Origin: Candidatus Mediterraneibacter guildfordensis
GTDB taxonomy: Bacteria > Bacillota > Clostridia > Lachnospirales > Lachnospiraceae
DNA length: 39,081 nt
Direction: 5' to 3'
NCBI GenBank assembly: GCA_019112735.1
Contig: DXIS01000033.1
Span: 82,586 to 121,666 of the forward strand
Below are positions 6,667 to 14,274 of this stretch, piece after piece. The notes under the pieces were generated by a model. That model worked only from the letters and a program-made list of their open reading frames with translations, was not told where the DNA came from and ran no database searches. Made by a program: the position numbers and the translations under genes. Position 1 is the stretch's first letter. Every line of letters begins with the position of its first letter.

Positions 6667-6747
6667 TCATCTAGCGGGTTTTCGCACTACCGTCGGCTTT
6701 TTCGTCATTTATACACATTTTTAACATTTTTTCATTTACAAATTGGC

Positions 6748-6753
6748 TATAAT
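6748..6753 (+). promoter_or_regulatory. -10 box upstream of the phosphofructokinase gene
   Basis: A perfect TATAAT 75 bases before the ATG, with only AT-rich sequence at the -35 position. It shares the 6618-6827 intergenic region with the divergent glf promoter. Confidence 0.4.
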
Positions 6754-6827
6754 GCACTAAAATGTATTGGTAGGTGCTTTTCAGTAGGAAAAGCAGAACA
6801 CGAATTGCAATATGGAGGTACTTGAAA

Positions 6828-8060
6828 ATGAAAGGAAATGTAATCGTCGGACAATCAGGCGGACCGACAGCTGCGATCAACTCGAGCCTTGCGGGCGTAT
6901 ACCGCACAGCTAAGGACCGCGGAGCCGCTAAAGTATACGGAATGCTTCACGGAATCCAGGGACTGCTGCAGGAGCGCTATATCGATCTGTCCGAATATAT
7001 CACAAATGAACTGGATGCAGAGCTCCTGAAGAGGACGCCGGCCGCTTTCCTCGGCTCATGCCGCTACAAACTGCCGGAGATCCACGAGAACCGCGAAGTA
7101 TATGAGAAGATCTTCGAGATCCTCAACAAACTGGATATCGAAGCATTTATCTACATCGGCGGAAATGATTCCATGGATACGATCAAAAAACTCTCTGACT
7201 ATGCGATCATCACCGGACATCCGACCCGTTTCATCGGCTGCCCGAAGACCATTGACAATGACCTTGCCCTGACAGACCATACGCCGGGCTACGGAAGCGC
7301 TGCCAAATACATCGGCACTTCTGTAAAAGAAATCATCCGCGACAGCTTCTGTCTGGAATATGAGAAAGGCCTTGTGTCCATCATCGAGATCATGGGCCGG
7401 AATGCCGGCTGGCTCACAGGCGCCGCTGCGCTCGCCAAAGGCGAGGACTGCGCAGGGCCGGACCTGATCTATCTGCCGGAGCTTCCGTTCGATATCGAAG
7501 CATTCGGTAAGAAAGTGAAAGCCCTGCTTAAGAAGAAATCTTCCGTAGTCGTTGCCATCTCCGAAGGCATCCGCCTGGCAGACGGCCGCTACGTATGTGA
7601 ACTGGGCCAGAGCATTGACTTCGTCGATGCATTCGGCCACAAACAGCTCTCCGGAACAGCGAACTATCTCGCAAGCTATATCGCCGGCGAGATCGGCTGC
7701 AAGACCCGTTCCATCGAGCTCAGCTCCCTTCAGCGCTCCGCTTCCCACTGCGCATCCCGCGTGGATATCCTGGAAGCATACCAGGTCGGCGGTGCGGCTG
7801 TGAAAGCTGCCGATGAAGGCGATTCCGGAAAAATGGTTGTCCTCACCCGCCTCTCCGATGATCCGTATCAGAGCGGAACCGAGGTAAAGGACGTTCACAA
7901 GATCGCCAACGACGAAAAACTCGTTCCGCGCGAGTGGGTAACCGAGGACGGTTCCTACGTGACCGACGAGTTCGTCAACTATGTACGCCCGCTCATCCAG
8001 GGCGATGTATCACCTGTAATGGTAGACGGTATACCGCGTCATCTTTTCCGTCAGATCTGA
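6828..8060 (+). CDS. pfp: Pyrophosphate-dependent 6-phosphofructokinase
   Basis: A 410-residue glycolytic enzyme phosphorylating fructose 6-phosphate, probably with pyrophosphate as donor. The phosphate-donor loop starts at GQSGGPT (8-14). GGNDS (111-115) has Asp where ATP enzymes have Gly, and PKTIDND (139-145) has Lys where ATP enzymes have Gly; both changes mark PPi specificity. MGRNAGWL follows as the sugar-phosphate region. The start is fixed by GGAGG nine bases before the ATG at 6828; upstream in-frame codons to 6774 lack a ribosome site and overlap the promoter region. A terminator follows. Confidence 0.93.
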   Translation: MKGNVIVGQSGGPTAAINSSLAGVYRTAKDRGAAKVYGMLHGIQGLLQERYIDLSEYITNELDAELLKRTPAAFLGSCRYKLPEIHENREVYEKIFEILNKLDIEAFIYIGGNDSMDTIKKLSDYAIITGHPTRFIGCPKTIDNDLALTDHTPGYGSAAKYIGTSVKEIIRDSFCLEYEKGLVSIIEIMGRNAGWLTGAAALAKGEDCAGPDLIYLPELPFDIEAFGKKVKALLKKKSSVVVAISEGIRLADGRYVCELGQSIDFVDAFGHKQLSGTANYLASYIAGEIGCKTRSIELSSLQRSASHCASRVDILEAYQVGGAAVKAADEGDSGKMVVLTRLSDDPYQSGTEVKDVHKIANDEKLVPREWVTEDGSYVTDEFVNYVRPLIQGDVSPVMVDGIPRHLFRQI

Positions 8061-8091
8061 TCCATTCAGACGATATGATCGTCCGGATACT

Positions 8092-8140
8092 GCCGGGAAG
8101 TTCCGTCTGTTTTATGCAGGCTGGGCTTCCCGGCTTTTAT
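8092..8140 (+). terminator. Terminator after the phosphofructokinase gene
   Basis: GCCGGGAAG (8092-8100) pairs with CTTCCCGGC (8126-8134) and is followed by TTTTAT. The loop is long (25 bases), which may weaken it. Confidence 0.65.
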
Positions 8141-8144
8141 ATGC

Positions 8145-8150
8145 TATACT
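8145..8150 (+). promoter_or_regulatory. -10 box upstream of pyrC
   Basis: TATACT 31 bases before the pyrC ATG, preceded by TGC as an extended -10. No convincing -35. No PyrR-type leader or attenuator is visible between it and the gene. Confidence 0.35.
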
Positions 8151-8180
8151 GGAGTCAGATTATCGCATGGAGGTTTCAAA

Positions 8181-9443
8181 ATGATCATTAAAAACGGACA
8201 CATCATGGATCCCGCTTCCGGGAAATCGTATTTTGCCGATATAAAAATCACAGACAGCGTGATCGGGAAGATTGCAGACAACATTGACGCTTCAGACAAT
8301 GAGGAAATCATCGACGCCAAAGGGTTCATCGTCGCTCCCGGGCTGATCGACACCCATGTCCATTTCCGGGATCCCGGATTCACCTATAAAGAAACACTGC
8401 ATACCGGCGCGCTGGCTGCGGCAAAGGGCGGCTTCACCACCGTCATCTGCATGGCCAACACTTCGCCGGTCGTGGACAACACGGAAGTCCTGTCCGACAT
8501 CCTTGAGCGGGCCGCATCGGAGAAAATCCGGATCCGCCAGGCGTCCAGCGTCTCCCGCGGTCTGAAAGGGGAAGAACTGACTGATATGGAAGCGCTGAAA
8601 GAAGCCGGCGCCTGCGGGTTCACGGACGACGGCATCCCGCTCCGCAACGGTGCCTTCCTCTACGAGGCCATGAACCGGGCGAAAGAACTGGATGTACCGG
8701 TCAGCCTCCACGAAGAGGATCCCGCCTTCATTAAAAACAACGGGATCAACCACGGCGCGGTTTCCGAACAGCTCGGCATCTACGGTTCGCCGTCCATCGC
8801 TGAAGAATCTCTGGTGTCCAGGGACTGTATGCTTGCCCTGCGCTCCGGCGCCCACGTGGTCATCCAGCATATCAGCTCCGGCAGATCCGTGGAACTGGTC
8901 CGCATCTTCAAGGGCCTTGGCGCCAACCTCCACGCGGAGGCCACGCCCCATCACTTCACCCTGACAGATGAGGCCGTTCTGAAATACGGCACGCTGGCAA
9001 AAATGAATCCCCCTCTCCGGAAAGAGGAGGACCGTCAGGCCATTATAGAAGGGCTCGCAGACGGGACCATCGACCTGATCGCAACGGACCACGCGCCCCA
9101 CAGCAAGGAGGAAAAGGACCGCTCCATCACCGCCGCTCCAAGCGGCATCACCGGGCTTGAGACATCCCTGGCCCTTGGCATCACCTCACTGGTGCGCCCG
9201 GGACACCTCTCTCTGATGCAGCTCCTGGAAAAAATGACGGCCGGCCCTGCCGACCTCTATCATCTCCCCGCAGGGAAGATCATCGAAGGCGGCCCGGCCG
9301 ACCTGGTGATTTTTGATCCGGACGAATGCTGGAAGCCGGAAAGTTACGCTTCCATGTCATCCAACACCCCGTTTACCGGATGGGAACTGTATGGGAAAGT
9401 GAAATATACAATCTGCCGCGGAGAAACTGCATACCGCGACTGA
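8181..9443 (+). CDS. pyrC: Dihydroorotase (type I)
   Basis: A 420-residue zinc amidohydrolase catalysing the reversible cyclisation of carbamoyl-aspartate to dihydroorotate in pyrimidine synthesis. The first metal motif DTHVHFRDPG is at 57-66, with an extended set of His further on (for example IQHISS) and the C-terminal ATDHAPHS near residue 303. The length fits the long class I form rather than the short E. coli type. GGAGG lies upstream of the ATG. No other pyr genes are adjacent, so it is an isolated pathway gene here, ending in a terminator shared with the convergent SEDS gene. Confidence 0.95.
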   Translation: MIIKNGHIMDPASGKSYFADIKITDSVIGKIADNIDASDNEEIIDAKGFIVAPGLIDTHVHFRDPGFTYKETLHTGALAAAKGGFTTVICMANTSPVVDNTEVLSDILERAASEKIRIRQASSVSRGLKGEELTDMEALKEAGACGFTDDGIPLRNGAFLYEAMNRAKELDVPVSLHEEDPAFIKNNGINHGAVSEQLGIYGSPSIAEESLVSRDCMLALRSGAHVVIQHISSGRSVELVRIFKGLGANLHAEATPHHFTLTDEAVLKYGTLAKMNPPLRKEEDRQAIIEGLADGTIDLIATDHAPHSKEEKDRSITAAPSGITGLETSLALGITSLVRPGHLSLMQLLEKMTAGPADLYHLPAGKIIEGGPADLVIFDPDECWKPESYASMSSNTPFTGWELYGKVKYTICRGETAYRD

Positions 9444-9460
9444 CCCATTTGATCATTTTT

Positions 9461-9490
9461 CGGACCGCTGATCATCAGCGGTCCGTTTTC
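9461..9490 (+). terminator. Terminator after pyrC, overlapping the convergent SEDS gene
   Basis: CGGACCGCTGATC is a perfect palindrome arm with the following bases (9461-9485), followed by TTTTCTT. It contains the stop codon region of the minus-strand gene ending at 9475. Confidence 0.8.
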
Positions 9491-10869
9491 TTATCCGTCA
9501 TCTTCGCCGCAGGAGCCGCCGCCCTGAACGGGAATATGTTTCCTGCGGCCTCCCGCTCCGGCGCGGTCCTGGTGTACCGGCAGATGCTGAGCAGAAGCCC
9601 CAGCAGCACATAAGTAACGATCGTGCCTGTCCCGCCGTAACTCAGGAAAGGACAGAAGACACCGATATAGGAAACGCCCAGATTGGTCACGATATAGCCC
9701 GCCGTTTCCAAAAGGAACAGGATGGAACACGCCGTCCCCATCAGCATGCCAAGCTGATTCCTCTGCCTCAGGGAAATCTTCAGGAAGCGGAACAGGAGAA
9801 ACAGAAGCAGTCCGGCCAGAACCGCCGCGGCAAGGATTCCGTAATAGGCGATCACACCGGTCAGTGCGAACTCGGAAACTTCCGGTATCCGCAGTACATC
9901 CGCATCAGCGGCTCCTGCCCCTGCGATCCGGCTGCTGTCCAGGAACTCCCGGACGACCTGAACCACATAGCCGCCGGCTCCCGGCCCCTGATTCGGATCC
10001 CTCAGGATCGCCTGCACACGTTCCTGCTGATACTCTGCTCCAAAAAACCAGAGCCAGGCAAACAGCGCAGCAGGCAGGCAGAAAATGCAGGCAAGGATCC
10101 CGGCGAAAGTCCCTTTTTTTGCCACCCGGAACCACCCTTTCCATACGGCTGCCGCCAGGACCGCCATAAAGGAAAAGAGCAGGATGCAGGCTGTTGTAAA
10201 TCTCGGGATCCGGAACGTCAGTACAACCGGCACCAGCATCCACAGGACCGCCTTCCCGAGCGCCCGGTATCCCTGCCCCCGGTATGCATACAGCACTGCC
10301 GCGTAAAGCGGGACTGTCAGGAGCATCAGATATTCCACCGTAATATATCCGATGATTGGAATATCCACATAATTTGTTACTCCATTTATCGTGAACCCTA
10401 CCAGAAGTGCCGCCAGCATCCCCGCATCAAACAGGATCATCAGAAACCTGGCATGTCTTGCGATGCGGGTATAGTCCGCAAAACAGACCGCCATCATGAC
10501 CGCCAGCCCGATGATCATAAAAAACAGATTCCTTGATATGCTCATCCAGCCATAGCCGCCTGCCGTCTCCACTTTTCCCTGCATGGTCATCTGAATCACA
10601 AACCCGATGATGCTGAGCGCCGCGACCAGCCCGATCATCCCCCAGGGCATGACCGGGCGGTGGATCCGGTCCAGTTCATTTCCCGTCTCCACAGGGTCGC
10701 CCATCTCCTTCACTGCCGCTTTCTCAGCCTCTTTCCTGTCCATCCCTTCACTCATGAAATCCTGCATCTGATCCTCAATGTGGGCGCAGTATTCTTCCTT
10801 CACCGCGTCCCGCGCCATCCGGCAACGGATCTGGTCTGTCAGGATCTGTAAATACTCCTCTCTCTTCAA
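9475..10869 (-). CDS. SEDS (FtsW/RodA-like) protein with N-terminal PadR-associated domain
   Basis: A 464-residue polytopic membrane protein. Residues 1-70 form a soluble helical domain (MKREEYLQIL to DRIH) like the DUF1700/HAAS-type domain commonly encoded after PadR regulators. From 74 on there are about ten membrane helices with the SEDS layout: a GVTNYVDIPIIG segment in place of the GAxRW motif, and PFLSYGGTGTIV (407-418) matching PFxSYGGS of FtsW/RodA. The loop that reads LPExxTDFIF in peptidoglycan polymerases here reads IPEVSEFALTG (328-338), so the Asp is Glu333. A polymerase role is therefore uncertain. It lies 16 bases after the PadR gene and is probably co-transcribed with it. Confidence 0.8.
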   Translation of the reverse strand: MKREEYLQILTDQIRCRMARDAVKEEYCAHIEDQMQDFMSEGMDRKEAEKAAVKEMGDPVETGNELDRIHRPVMPWGMIGLVAALSIIGFVIQMTMQGKVETAGGYGWMSISRNLFFMIIGLAVMMAVCFADYTRIARHARFLMILFDAGMLAALLVGFTINGVTNYVDIPIIGYITVEYLMLLTVPLYAAVLYAYRGQGYRALGKAVLWMLVPVVLTFRIPRFTTACILLFSFMAVLAAAVWKGWFRVAKKGTFAGILACIFCLPAALFAWLWFFGAEYQQERVQAILRDPNQGPGAGGYVVQVVREFLDSSRIAGAGAADADVLRIPEVSEFALTGVIAYYGILAAAVLAGLLLFLLFRFLKISLRQRNQLGMLMGTACSILFLLETAGYIVTNLGVSYIGVFCPFLSYGGTGTIVTYVLLGLLLSICRYTRTAPEREAAGNIFPFRAAAPAAKMTDKKTDR

Positions 10870-10885
10870 AGCTGCTCCCCCTCTC

Positions 10886-11218
10886 TTACACCGTAGCCAG
10901 GCTCATCACGCTGGCCACGGCTCTCGAGTAAACATCCCACTCGGCTTTCTTCTCTTCCAGAACTTTCTTCCCGGCTTTCGTAATACTGTAATACTTGCGC
11001 AGCTTCCCGCCGGCCGGCTTCTCATAGGACTTAAGGCACCCTTTCTCCTCCAGCCCGTGAAGCAGCGGGTACAGCGTTCCCGCCTTCAGCTCAAACACAT
11101 TTTCCGAGCGTTCCCTGAGCTTCTCGATCATCTCGTAGCCGTACATATCATTTTCCTCCAGAAGCTTCAGCACCAGCATGGCCGTACTCCCCGATACCAG
11201 ACTCTTGTCTATCTTCAT
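10886..11218 (-). CDS. PadR-family transcriptional regulator
   Basis: A 110-residue winged-helix regulator of the short PadR (subfamily 2) type. LEENDMYGYEMIEKLRERS forms the recognition region, GTLYPLLHGLEEKG is the wing signature, and YYSITKAGKKVLEEKKAEW leads into the C-terminal dimerisation helix. It precedes the SEDS gene in one unit. Its promoter contains a perfect palindrome and a repeated half-site, so it probably represses its own operon. The inducing signal is unknown; PadR regulators of this setting often respond to membrane-active compounds. Confidence 0.93.
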   Translation of the reverse strand: MKIDKSLVSGSTAMLVLKLLEENDMYGYEMIEKLRERSENVFELKAGTLYPLLHGLEEKGCLKSYEKPAGGKLRKYYSITKAGKKVLEEKKAEWDVYSRAVASVMSLATV

Positions 11219-11242
11219 TTCAACTCCTCCTTTATTTATGTT

Positions 11243-11300
11243 TATATAGATTATCTATATATTATGATTTTATTATATATAGATTGCCGATATAAGTCAA
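11243..11300 (-). promoter_or_regulatory. PadR operon promoter with probable autoregulatory operator
   Basis: TTGACT (11295-11300), a 17-base spacer and TATAAT (11272-11277) form a strong promoter on the minus strand. A perfect palindrome TATATAGAT-T-ATCTATATA (11243-11261) lies just downstream of the start. The half-site TATATAGAT recurs at 11276-11284, overlapping the -10 box. The arrangement fits repression by the PadR protein encoded next. Confidence 0.65.
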
Positions 11301-11359
11301 TGCAAATTTACATGATTCCGGAGAAATCGATTTTTAATGGATTTTTTGAAAATTGGGGG

Positions 11360-11388
11360 TTTACAACTGCTTTTGATTATGATAGAAT
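11360..11388 (+). promoter_or_regulatory. Promoter of tRNA-Leu(CAG)
   Basis: TTTACA (11360-11365), 17-base spacer, TAGAAT (11383-11388), 12 bases before the tRNA 5' end. Confidence 0.7.
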
Positions 11389-11400
11389 ACCTTTTGTCGA

Positions 11401-11484
11401 GCGGAAGTGGCGGAATGGCAGACGCGCTAGATTCAGGTTCTAGTGGGAGTTAATCCTGTGAGAGTTCAAGTCTCTTCTTCCGCA
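11401..11484 (+). tRNA. tRNA-Leu (anticodon CAG)
   Basis: An 84-base class II tRNA with acceptor GCGGAAG/CTTCCGC, discriminator A, anticodon loop TTCAGGT and a long variable arm. It is a single-gene unit with its own promoter and terminator. CCA is not encoded. Confidence 0.96.
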
Positions 11485-11486
11485 TA

Positions 11487-11522
11487 AAAAAACGGAGATC
11501 CTTATAAGGTCTCCGTTTTTTG
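11487..11522 (+). terminator. Terminator after tRNA-Leu(CAG)
   Basis: AAAACGGAGA and TCTCCGTTTT arms around a short ATAAGG-type loop, followed by more T. Strong intrinsic terminator. Confidence 0.88.
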
Positions 11523-11530
11523 TTTATCAT

Positions 11531-11558
11531 TTGCATTTTTGTTTCAAAGTGCTATAAT
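11531..11558 (+). promoter_or_regulatory. Promoter of tRNA-Val
   Basis: TTGCAT (11531-11536) and TATAAT (11553-11558) with a 16-base spacer, ten bases before the tRNA. Confidence 0.65.
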
Positions 11559-11567
11559 ATCTTGTAT

Positions 11568-11641
11568 GGAAGCATAGCTCAGCTGGGATGAGCGTTCGCC
11601 TCACACGCGAGAGGTCATGGGTTCGAGCCCCATTGCTTCCA
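11568..11641 (+). tRNA. tRNA-Val (anticodon CAC)
   Basis: 74 bases. Acceptor GGAAGCA/TGCTTCC, discriminator A and anticodon loop CTCACAC. A T-run starts right after base 73, without an obvious separate hairpin. CCA is not encoded. Confidence 0.95.
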
Positions 11642-11645
11642 TTTT

Positions 11646-12236
11646 TTAATGCTCGTCTTCCGTCAGGATCCCCGACCGGATCAGATCTGTGAGCAGAACC
11701 CTCGCCTGGGGAAGCAGCTCATCCATCGGCGTATTTTCTTCCCTGGACTCATTGACGAATCCGAACATCCCGAAGCATACAAAACCGGCGATCTTTCTCG
11801 GCGAATACTTGAGCAGCATCCGCTTCTTTACATGCAGCGTATGCTGCTCCACCGTCTCCAGGACGATGCTGTACAGCCTGGACGCCAGATAGGGATTCTT
11901 CTCCGGGTCTGTGTGCCGGAAGAAATCAAACCGGTCTGAATAAAGCTGCAGGATCGCATCCAGCATGTTCACATACCCGGCGGCCAGCCTGCCGGTCGGA
12001 TTGTTCTCCCGCTGCCGGCGATAATAATCCTCGGTTCCGAGCTTAAGCATATCATCAAATATCTCATCCAGAAGCGCATACTTGTCACTGTAATGCGAGT
12101 AGAATGTGATCCGGCTTATCTCCGCAGCCCGACACAGTTCCGTGATCGTGATATGTTCAAAATCTTTTTCTCCGAGCATCGCGATCATCGCGTTTTTCAG
12201 GTTCTTTTTTGTCTTGGCGATCCGTTTGTCTTCCAT
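11646..12236 (-). CDS. TetR/AcrR-family transcriptional regulator
   Basis: A 196-residue one-domain regulator. The N-terminal helix-turn-helix runs through residues 23-57 (FEHITITELCRAAEISRITFYSHYSDKYALLDEI), with ISRITFYSHY as recognition helix. The C-terminal ligand domain is not recognisable by eye. The gene ends four bases from tRNA-Val, convergent with it, and is divergent from the DegV gene across a 147-base region that probably holds its operator. The ligand and targets are unknown. Confidence 0.9.
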   Translation of the reverse strand: MEDKRIAKTKKNLKNAMIAMLGEKDFEHITITELCRAAEISRITFYSHYSDKYALLDEIFDDMLKLGTEDYYRRQRENNPTGRLAAGYVNMLDAILQLYSDRFDFFRHTDPEKNPYLASRLYSIVLETVEQHTLHVKKRMLLKYSPRKIAGFVCFGMFGFVNESREENTPMDELLPQARVLLTDLIRSGILTEDEH

Positions 12237-12293
12237 TTTCTTACATTTCCTTTTGTGTTGTATAGATAACTAACATTTTCTCACTTTTGTAAA

Positions 12294-12340
12294 TTGTTAT
12301 CCTGAATATGTTTTGCTATAATTTTAACACCTGTTATAAT
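12294..12340 (+). promoter_or_regulatory. Two overlapping promoters for the degV gene
   Basis: TTGTTA (12294-12299), 17 bases, TATAAT (12317-12322); and TTGCTA (12313-12318), 16 bases, TATAAT (12335-12340). Either would give a short leader. The divergent TetR gene starts about 60 bases away. Confidence 0.6.
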
Positions 12341-12383
12341 AACGGTCAATTATGCAAATGCTATACTGACAGGAGGAATAAGT

Positions 12384-13256
12384 ATGTCGGCTATTGCGAT
12401 CATGACTGACAGCAACAGCGGGATCATGCCATCGGAAGGCCCGGATTACGGGATCCATGTGCTCCCCATGCCGGTCATCATTGACGGGAAAACATATTTT
12501 GAAGGAATTGATATTACACCGGAAGTGTTCTATGAAAAGCAGATTTCGGGCGCTGTGATCACCACATCCCAGCCTTCCCCGGGAGATGTGACGGATATGT
12601 GGGACAGGCTTCTGAAAGAATACAGTGAGATCGTATTCATCCCCATGTCCTCCGGTCTGAGCAACACCTGCCAGACTGCAGCCCTGCTGGCGGAGGACGA
12701 ACCCTATGCGGGAAGAGTCTTTGTGGTTGACAACCACCGAATCTCCGTGACGCAGTCCATGTCCGTGCTGGACGCTGTCACACTGGCCGGTCAGGGCAGA
12801 TCCGGCGCCGAGATCAAAGAGATCCTGGAAAGGGAGGCACTGGACGCTACGATTTACATCGCCGTGGATACGCTGGAATACCTGAAAAAAGGCGGGCGCA
12901 TCACTCCGGCCGCGGCGGCCCTCGGGACCATCCTCAAGCTAAAGCCGGTCCTGACGATCCAGGGGGATAAACTGGATTCCTACGCCAAAGCCAGAGGAAT
13001 GAAATCGGCCTTCCGCACGATGCTGGACGCTCTTGATGCGGATATCGCCGGCCGGCTGTCCCATCTGCGTGAGAGCGGACGGCTGAAGATCGGCATCGCC
13101 AATACGCACATGGACGCCGATAAACTGGAGAATTATAAAAATGAGCTCCAGAAGGCTTTCCCTGATCTGGAACTCATCTATTTCCCGCTCACTATGAGCA
13201 TCGGTACGCATGTCGGCCCCGGCGGCCTCGGGATCGGCGCCGTGATAAGCCATTAA
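12384..13256 (+). CDS. DegV-family fatty-acid-binding protein
   Basis: A 290-residue DegV/EDD-fold protein. Members bind a fatty acid between two domains and serve as FakB subunits that present exogenous fatty acid to the kinase FakA. Family features visible are the N-terminal AIMTDSNSGI, TTSQPSPGD (about residues 60-68), PMSSGLSNTCQTA, and TLEYLKKGGRI (about 162-172) lining the acyl pocket. The C-terminal GTHVGPGGLGIG is also characteristic. GGAGG precedes the ATG. Whether it is a FakB or an orphan DegV cannot be told; no fakA is in the window. A link to the fatty acid operon 10 kb away is only thematic. Confidence 0.92.
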   Translation: MSAIAIMTDSNSGIMPSEGPDYGIHVLPMPVIIDGKTYFEGIDITPEVFYEKQISGAVITTSQPSPGDVTDMWDRLLKEYSEIVFIPMSSGLSNTCQTAALLAEDEPYAGRVFVVDNHRISVTQSMSVLDAVTLAGQGRSGAEIKEILEREALDATIYIAVDTLEYLKKGGRITPAAAALGTILKLKPVLTIQGDKLDSYAKARGMKSAFRTMLDALDADIAGRLSHLRESGRLKIGIANTHMDADKLENYKNELQKAFPDLELIYFPLTMSIGTHVGPGGLGIGAVISH

Positions 13257-13276
13257 TATGCAGATCTGATCTGTAC

Positions 13277-13321
13277 GCTGACAGTCCGCGCAGCACTGCT
13301 GCCGCTCTGTCAGCTTTTTTT
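13277..13321 (+). terminator. Terminator after the degV gene
   Basis: GCTGACAG (13277-13284) pairs with CTGTCAGC (13307-13314), followed by a T7 run. It overlaps the 3' end of the convergent zinc-ribbon gene. Confidence 0.75.
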
Positions 13322-13723
13322 AATAAATGTGGTGCCGCATTTCGGGCAGCGCACTTCGATCTTTCCTTTCCCTTTCGGGATGCGGATCTTCTGCTTACAG
13401 GACGGGCATGTATAAATGTGATATACTTTCCGCTGCTGCCAGATATTCTTCTGTTTCTGGAAGAAACTCCGGATCCCGTAAGTCTTCGCCAGGAAGGTCT
13501 GGTTTTCCGCATAACGCTTCGTCACATTTCTGGAAAACACCCTGTAATAACTGTAGATCACCAGGATCCACCCCAGAAAATAAGGGATCAGCGCCGCCGG
13601 ATGATCCCCGAATAATGCGGAGATCAGTACACAGACCACACCAATCACCAGTATAAATTTTGACAGCTGATCGATCCCGTATCTTCCCTGCATGAACCGG
13701 ATCAGCTTTTCTCTGAAATTCAT
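13310..13723 (-). CDS. Small membrane protein with C-terminal zinc ribbon
   Basis: A 137-residue protein with a short basic N terminus (MNFREKLIRFMQGRYGIDQL), two close membrane helices (about 22-56, ILVIGVVCVLISALF and ALIPYFLGWILVIYSYY), and a C-terminal zinc ribbon formed by CPSC and CPKC pairs about 18 residues apart. The ATG at 13723 is preferred; the in-frame ATGs at 13747 and 13735 are crowded against the only ribosome-site candidate, AAAAGGATGG. Proteins of this build are widespread in Lachnospiraceae and of unknown function. The zinc ribbon faces the cytoplasm if the N terminus does. Confidence 0.75.
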   Translation of the reverse strand: MNFREKLIRFMQGRYGIDQLSKFILVIGVVCVLISALFGDHPAALIPYFLGWILVIYSYYRVFSRNVTKRYAENQTFLAKTYGIRSFFQKQKNIWQQRKVYHIYTCPSCKQKIRIPKGKGKIEVRCPKCGTTFIKKS

Positions 13724-13806
13724 CTGTCCATCCATCCTTTTTATCAAGTATGGAATACATTTTCCTCTGTTTTCCGGGCAAAGTCAATTAAATTCCTATA
13801 AAATCT

Positions 13807-14043
13807 TCAGAAAATAATTTCGTGCAGATCCTCCTGCTCGATCCCGTTCTCCGCCATCACACTCAGAAGGCTTTCCCGCTGATCCGGCAGGGCGCACCAG
13901 GCAAGCCCGCAGCCGGCGGAGATCTCTCTGGGCACCGGGATCAGCCTGCCGGGAATATTATCCTCCCGGCAGGCTTTCTCCATGGCCATGGCATCGGCCG
14001 TTGTGTGAAATGTTACGATCAGTTTCAGTTCTTTCTTTCTCAT
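13807..14043 (-). CDS. DUF3343 putative Se/S carrier protein
   Basis: A 78-residue single-domain protein. The motif SAGCGLAWCA (42-51) with Cys45 and Cys50 marks the DUF3343 family, annotated as a putative selenium/sulfur carrier because it clusters with YedE and selD genes. One cysteine could hold a persulfide or perselenide. It is the last gene of the desulfurase-yedE-tusA unit, twelve bases after the TusA-like gene. Function is inferred from family context. Confidence 0.88.
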   Translation of the reverse strand: MRKKELKLIVTFHTTADAMAMEKACREDNIPGRLIPVPREISAGCGLAWCALPDQRESLLSVMAENGIEQEDLHEIIF

Positions 14044-14055
14044 CCCACGAACCCG

Positions 14056-14262
14056 CTATCCGATCACCACTGCAAAACCATCTTCCGTCTCTTCAGACGT
14101 GTATGTCCGGCCGTGGTCTTTCGCGCACTTTTCAACATTCATTCTCTGATGCGGCTCGGTAACGAGCACGCGCACAGGTTCATTTCCACTTTTCAGGGCT
14201 TCTTCCGTAAGCATCACCGGTTCCGGACAGGACAGCCCCCTTGCATCTACTTCTTTCATCAT
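14056..14262 (-). CDS. TusA/SirA-like sulfur (selenium) carrier
   Basis: A 68-residue protein of the TusA fold with the active-site motif SCPEP (11-15); Cys12 would carry the persulfide or perselenide. TusA relays sulfur from cysteine desulfurases to acceptors. Its place between yedE and DUF3343, and downstream of a desulfurase-like gene, suggests it hands on selenium or sulfur imported by YedE. Start is ambiguous between two adjacent ATGs; GGGAGA fits either. Confidence 0.9.
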   Translation of the reverse strand: MMKEVDARGLSCPEPVMLTEEALKSGNEPVRVLVTEPHQRMNVEKCAKDHGRTYTSEETEDGFAVVIG

Positions 14263-14274
14263 AATTCTCCCTTC

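Noticed and set aside
6754-6827. Riboswitch in the phosphofructokinase leader
   Set aside because: Only about 60-70 leader bases without stable stems or a terminator.
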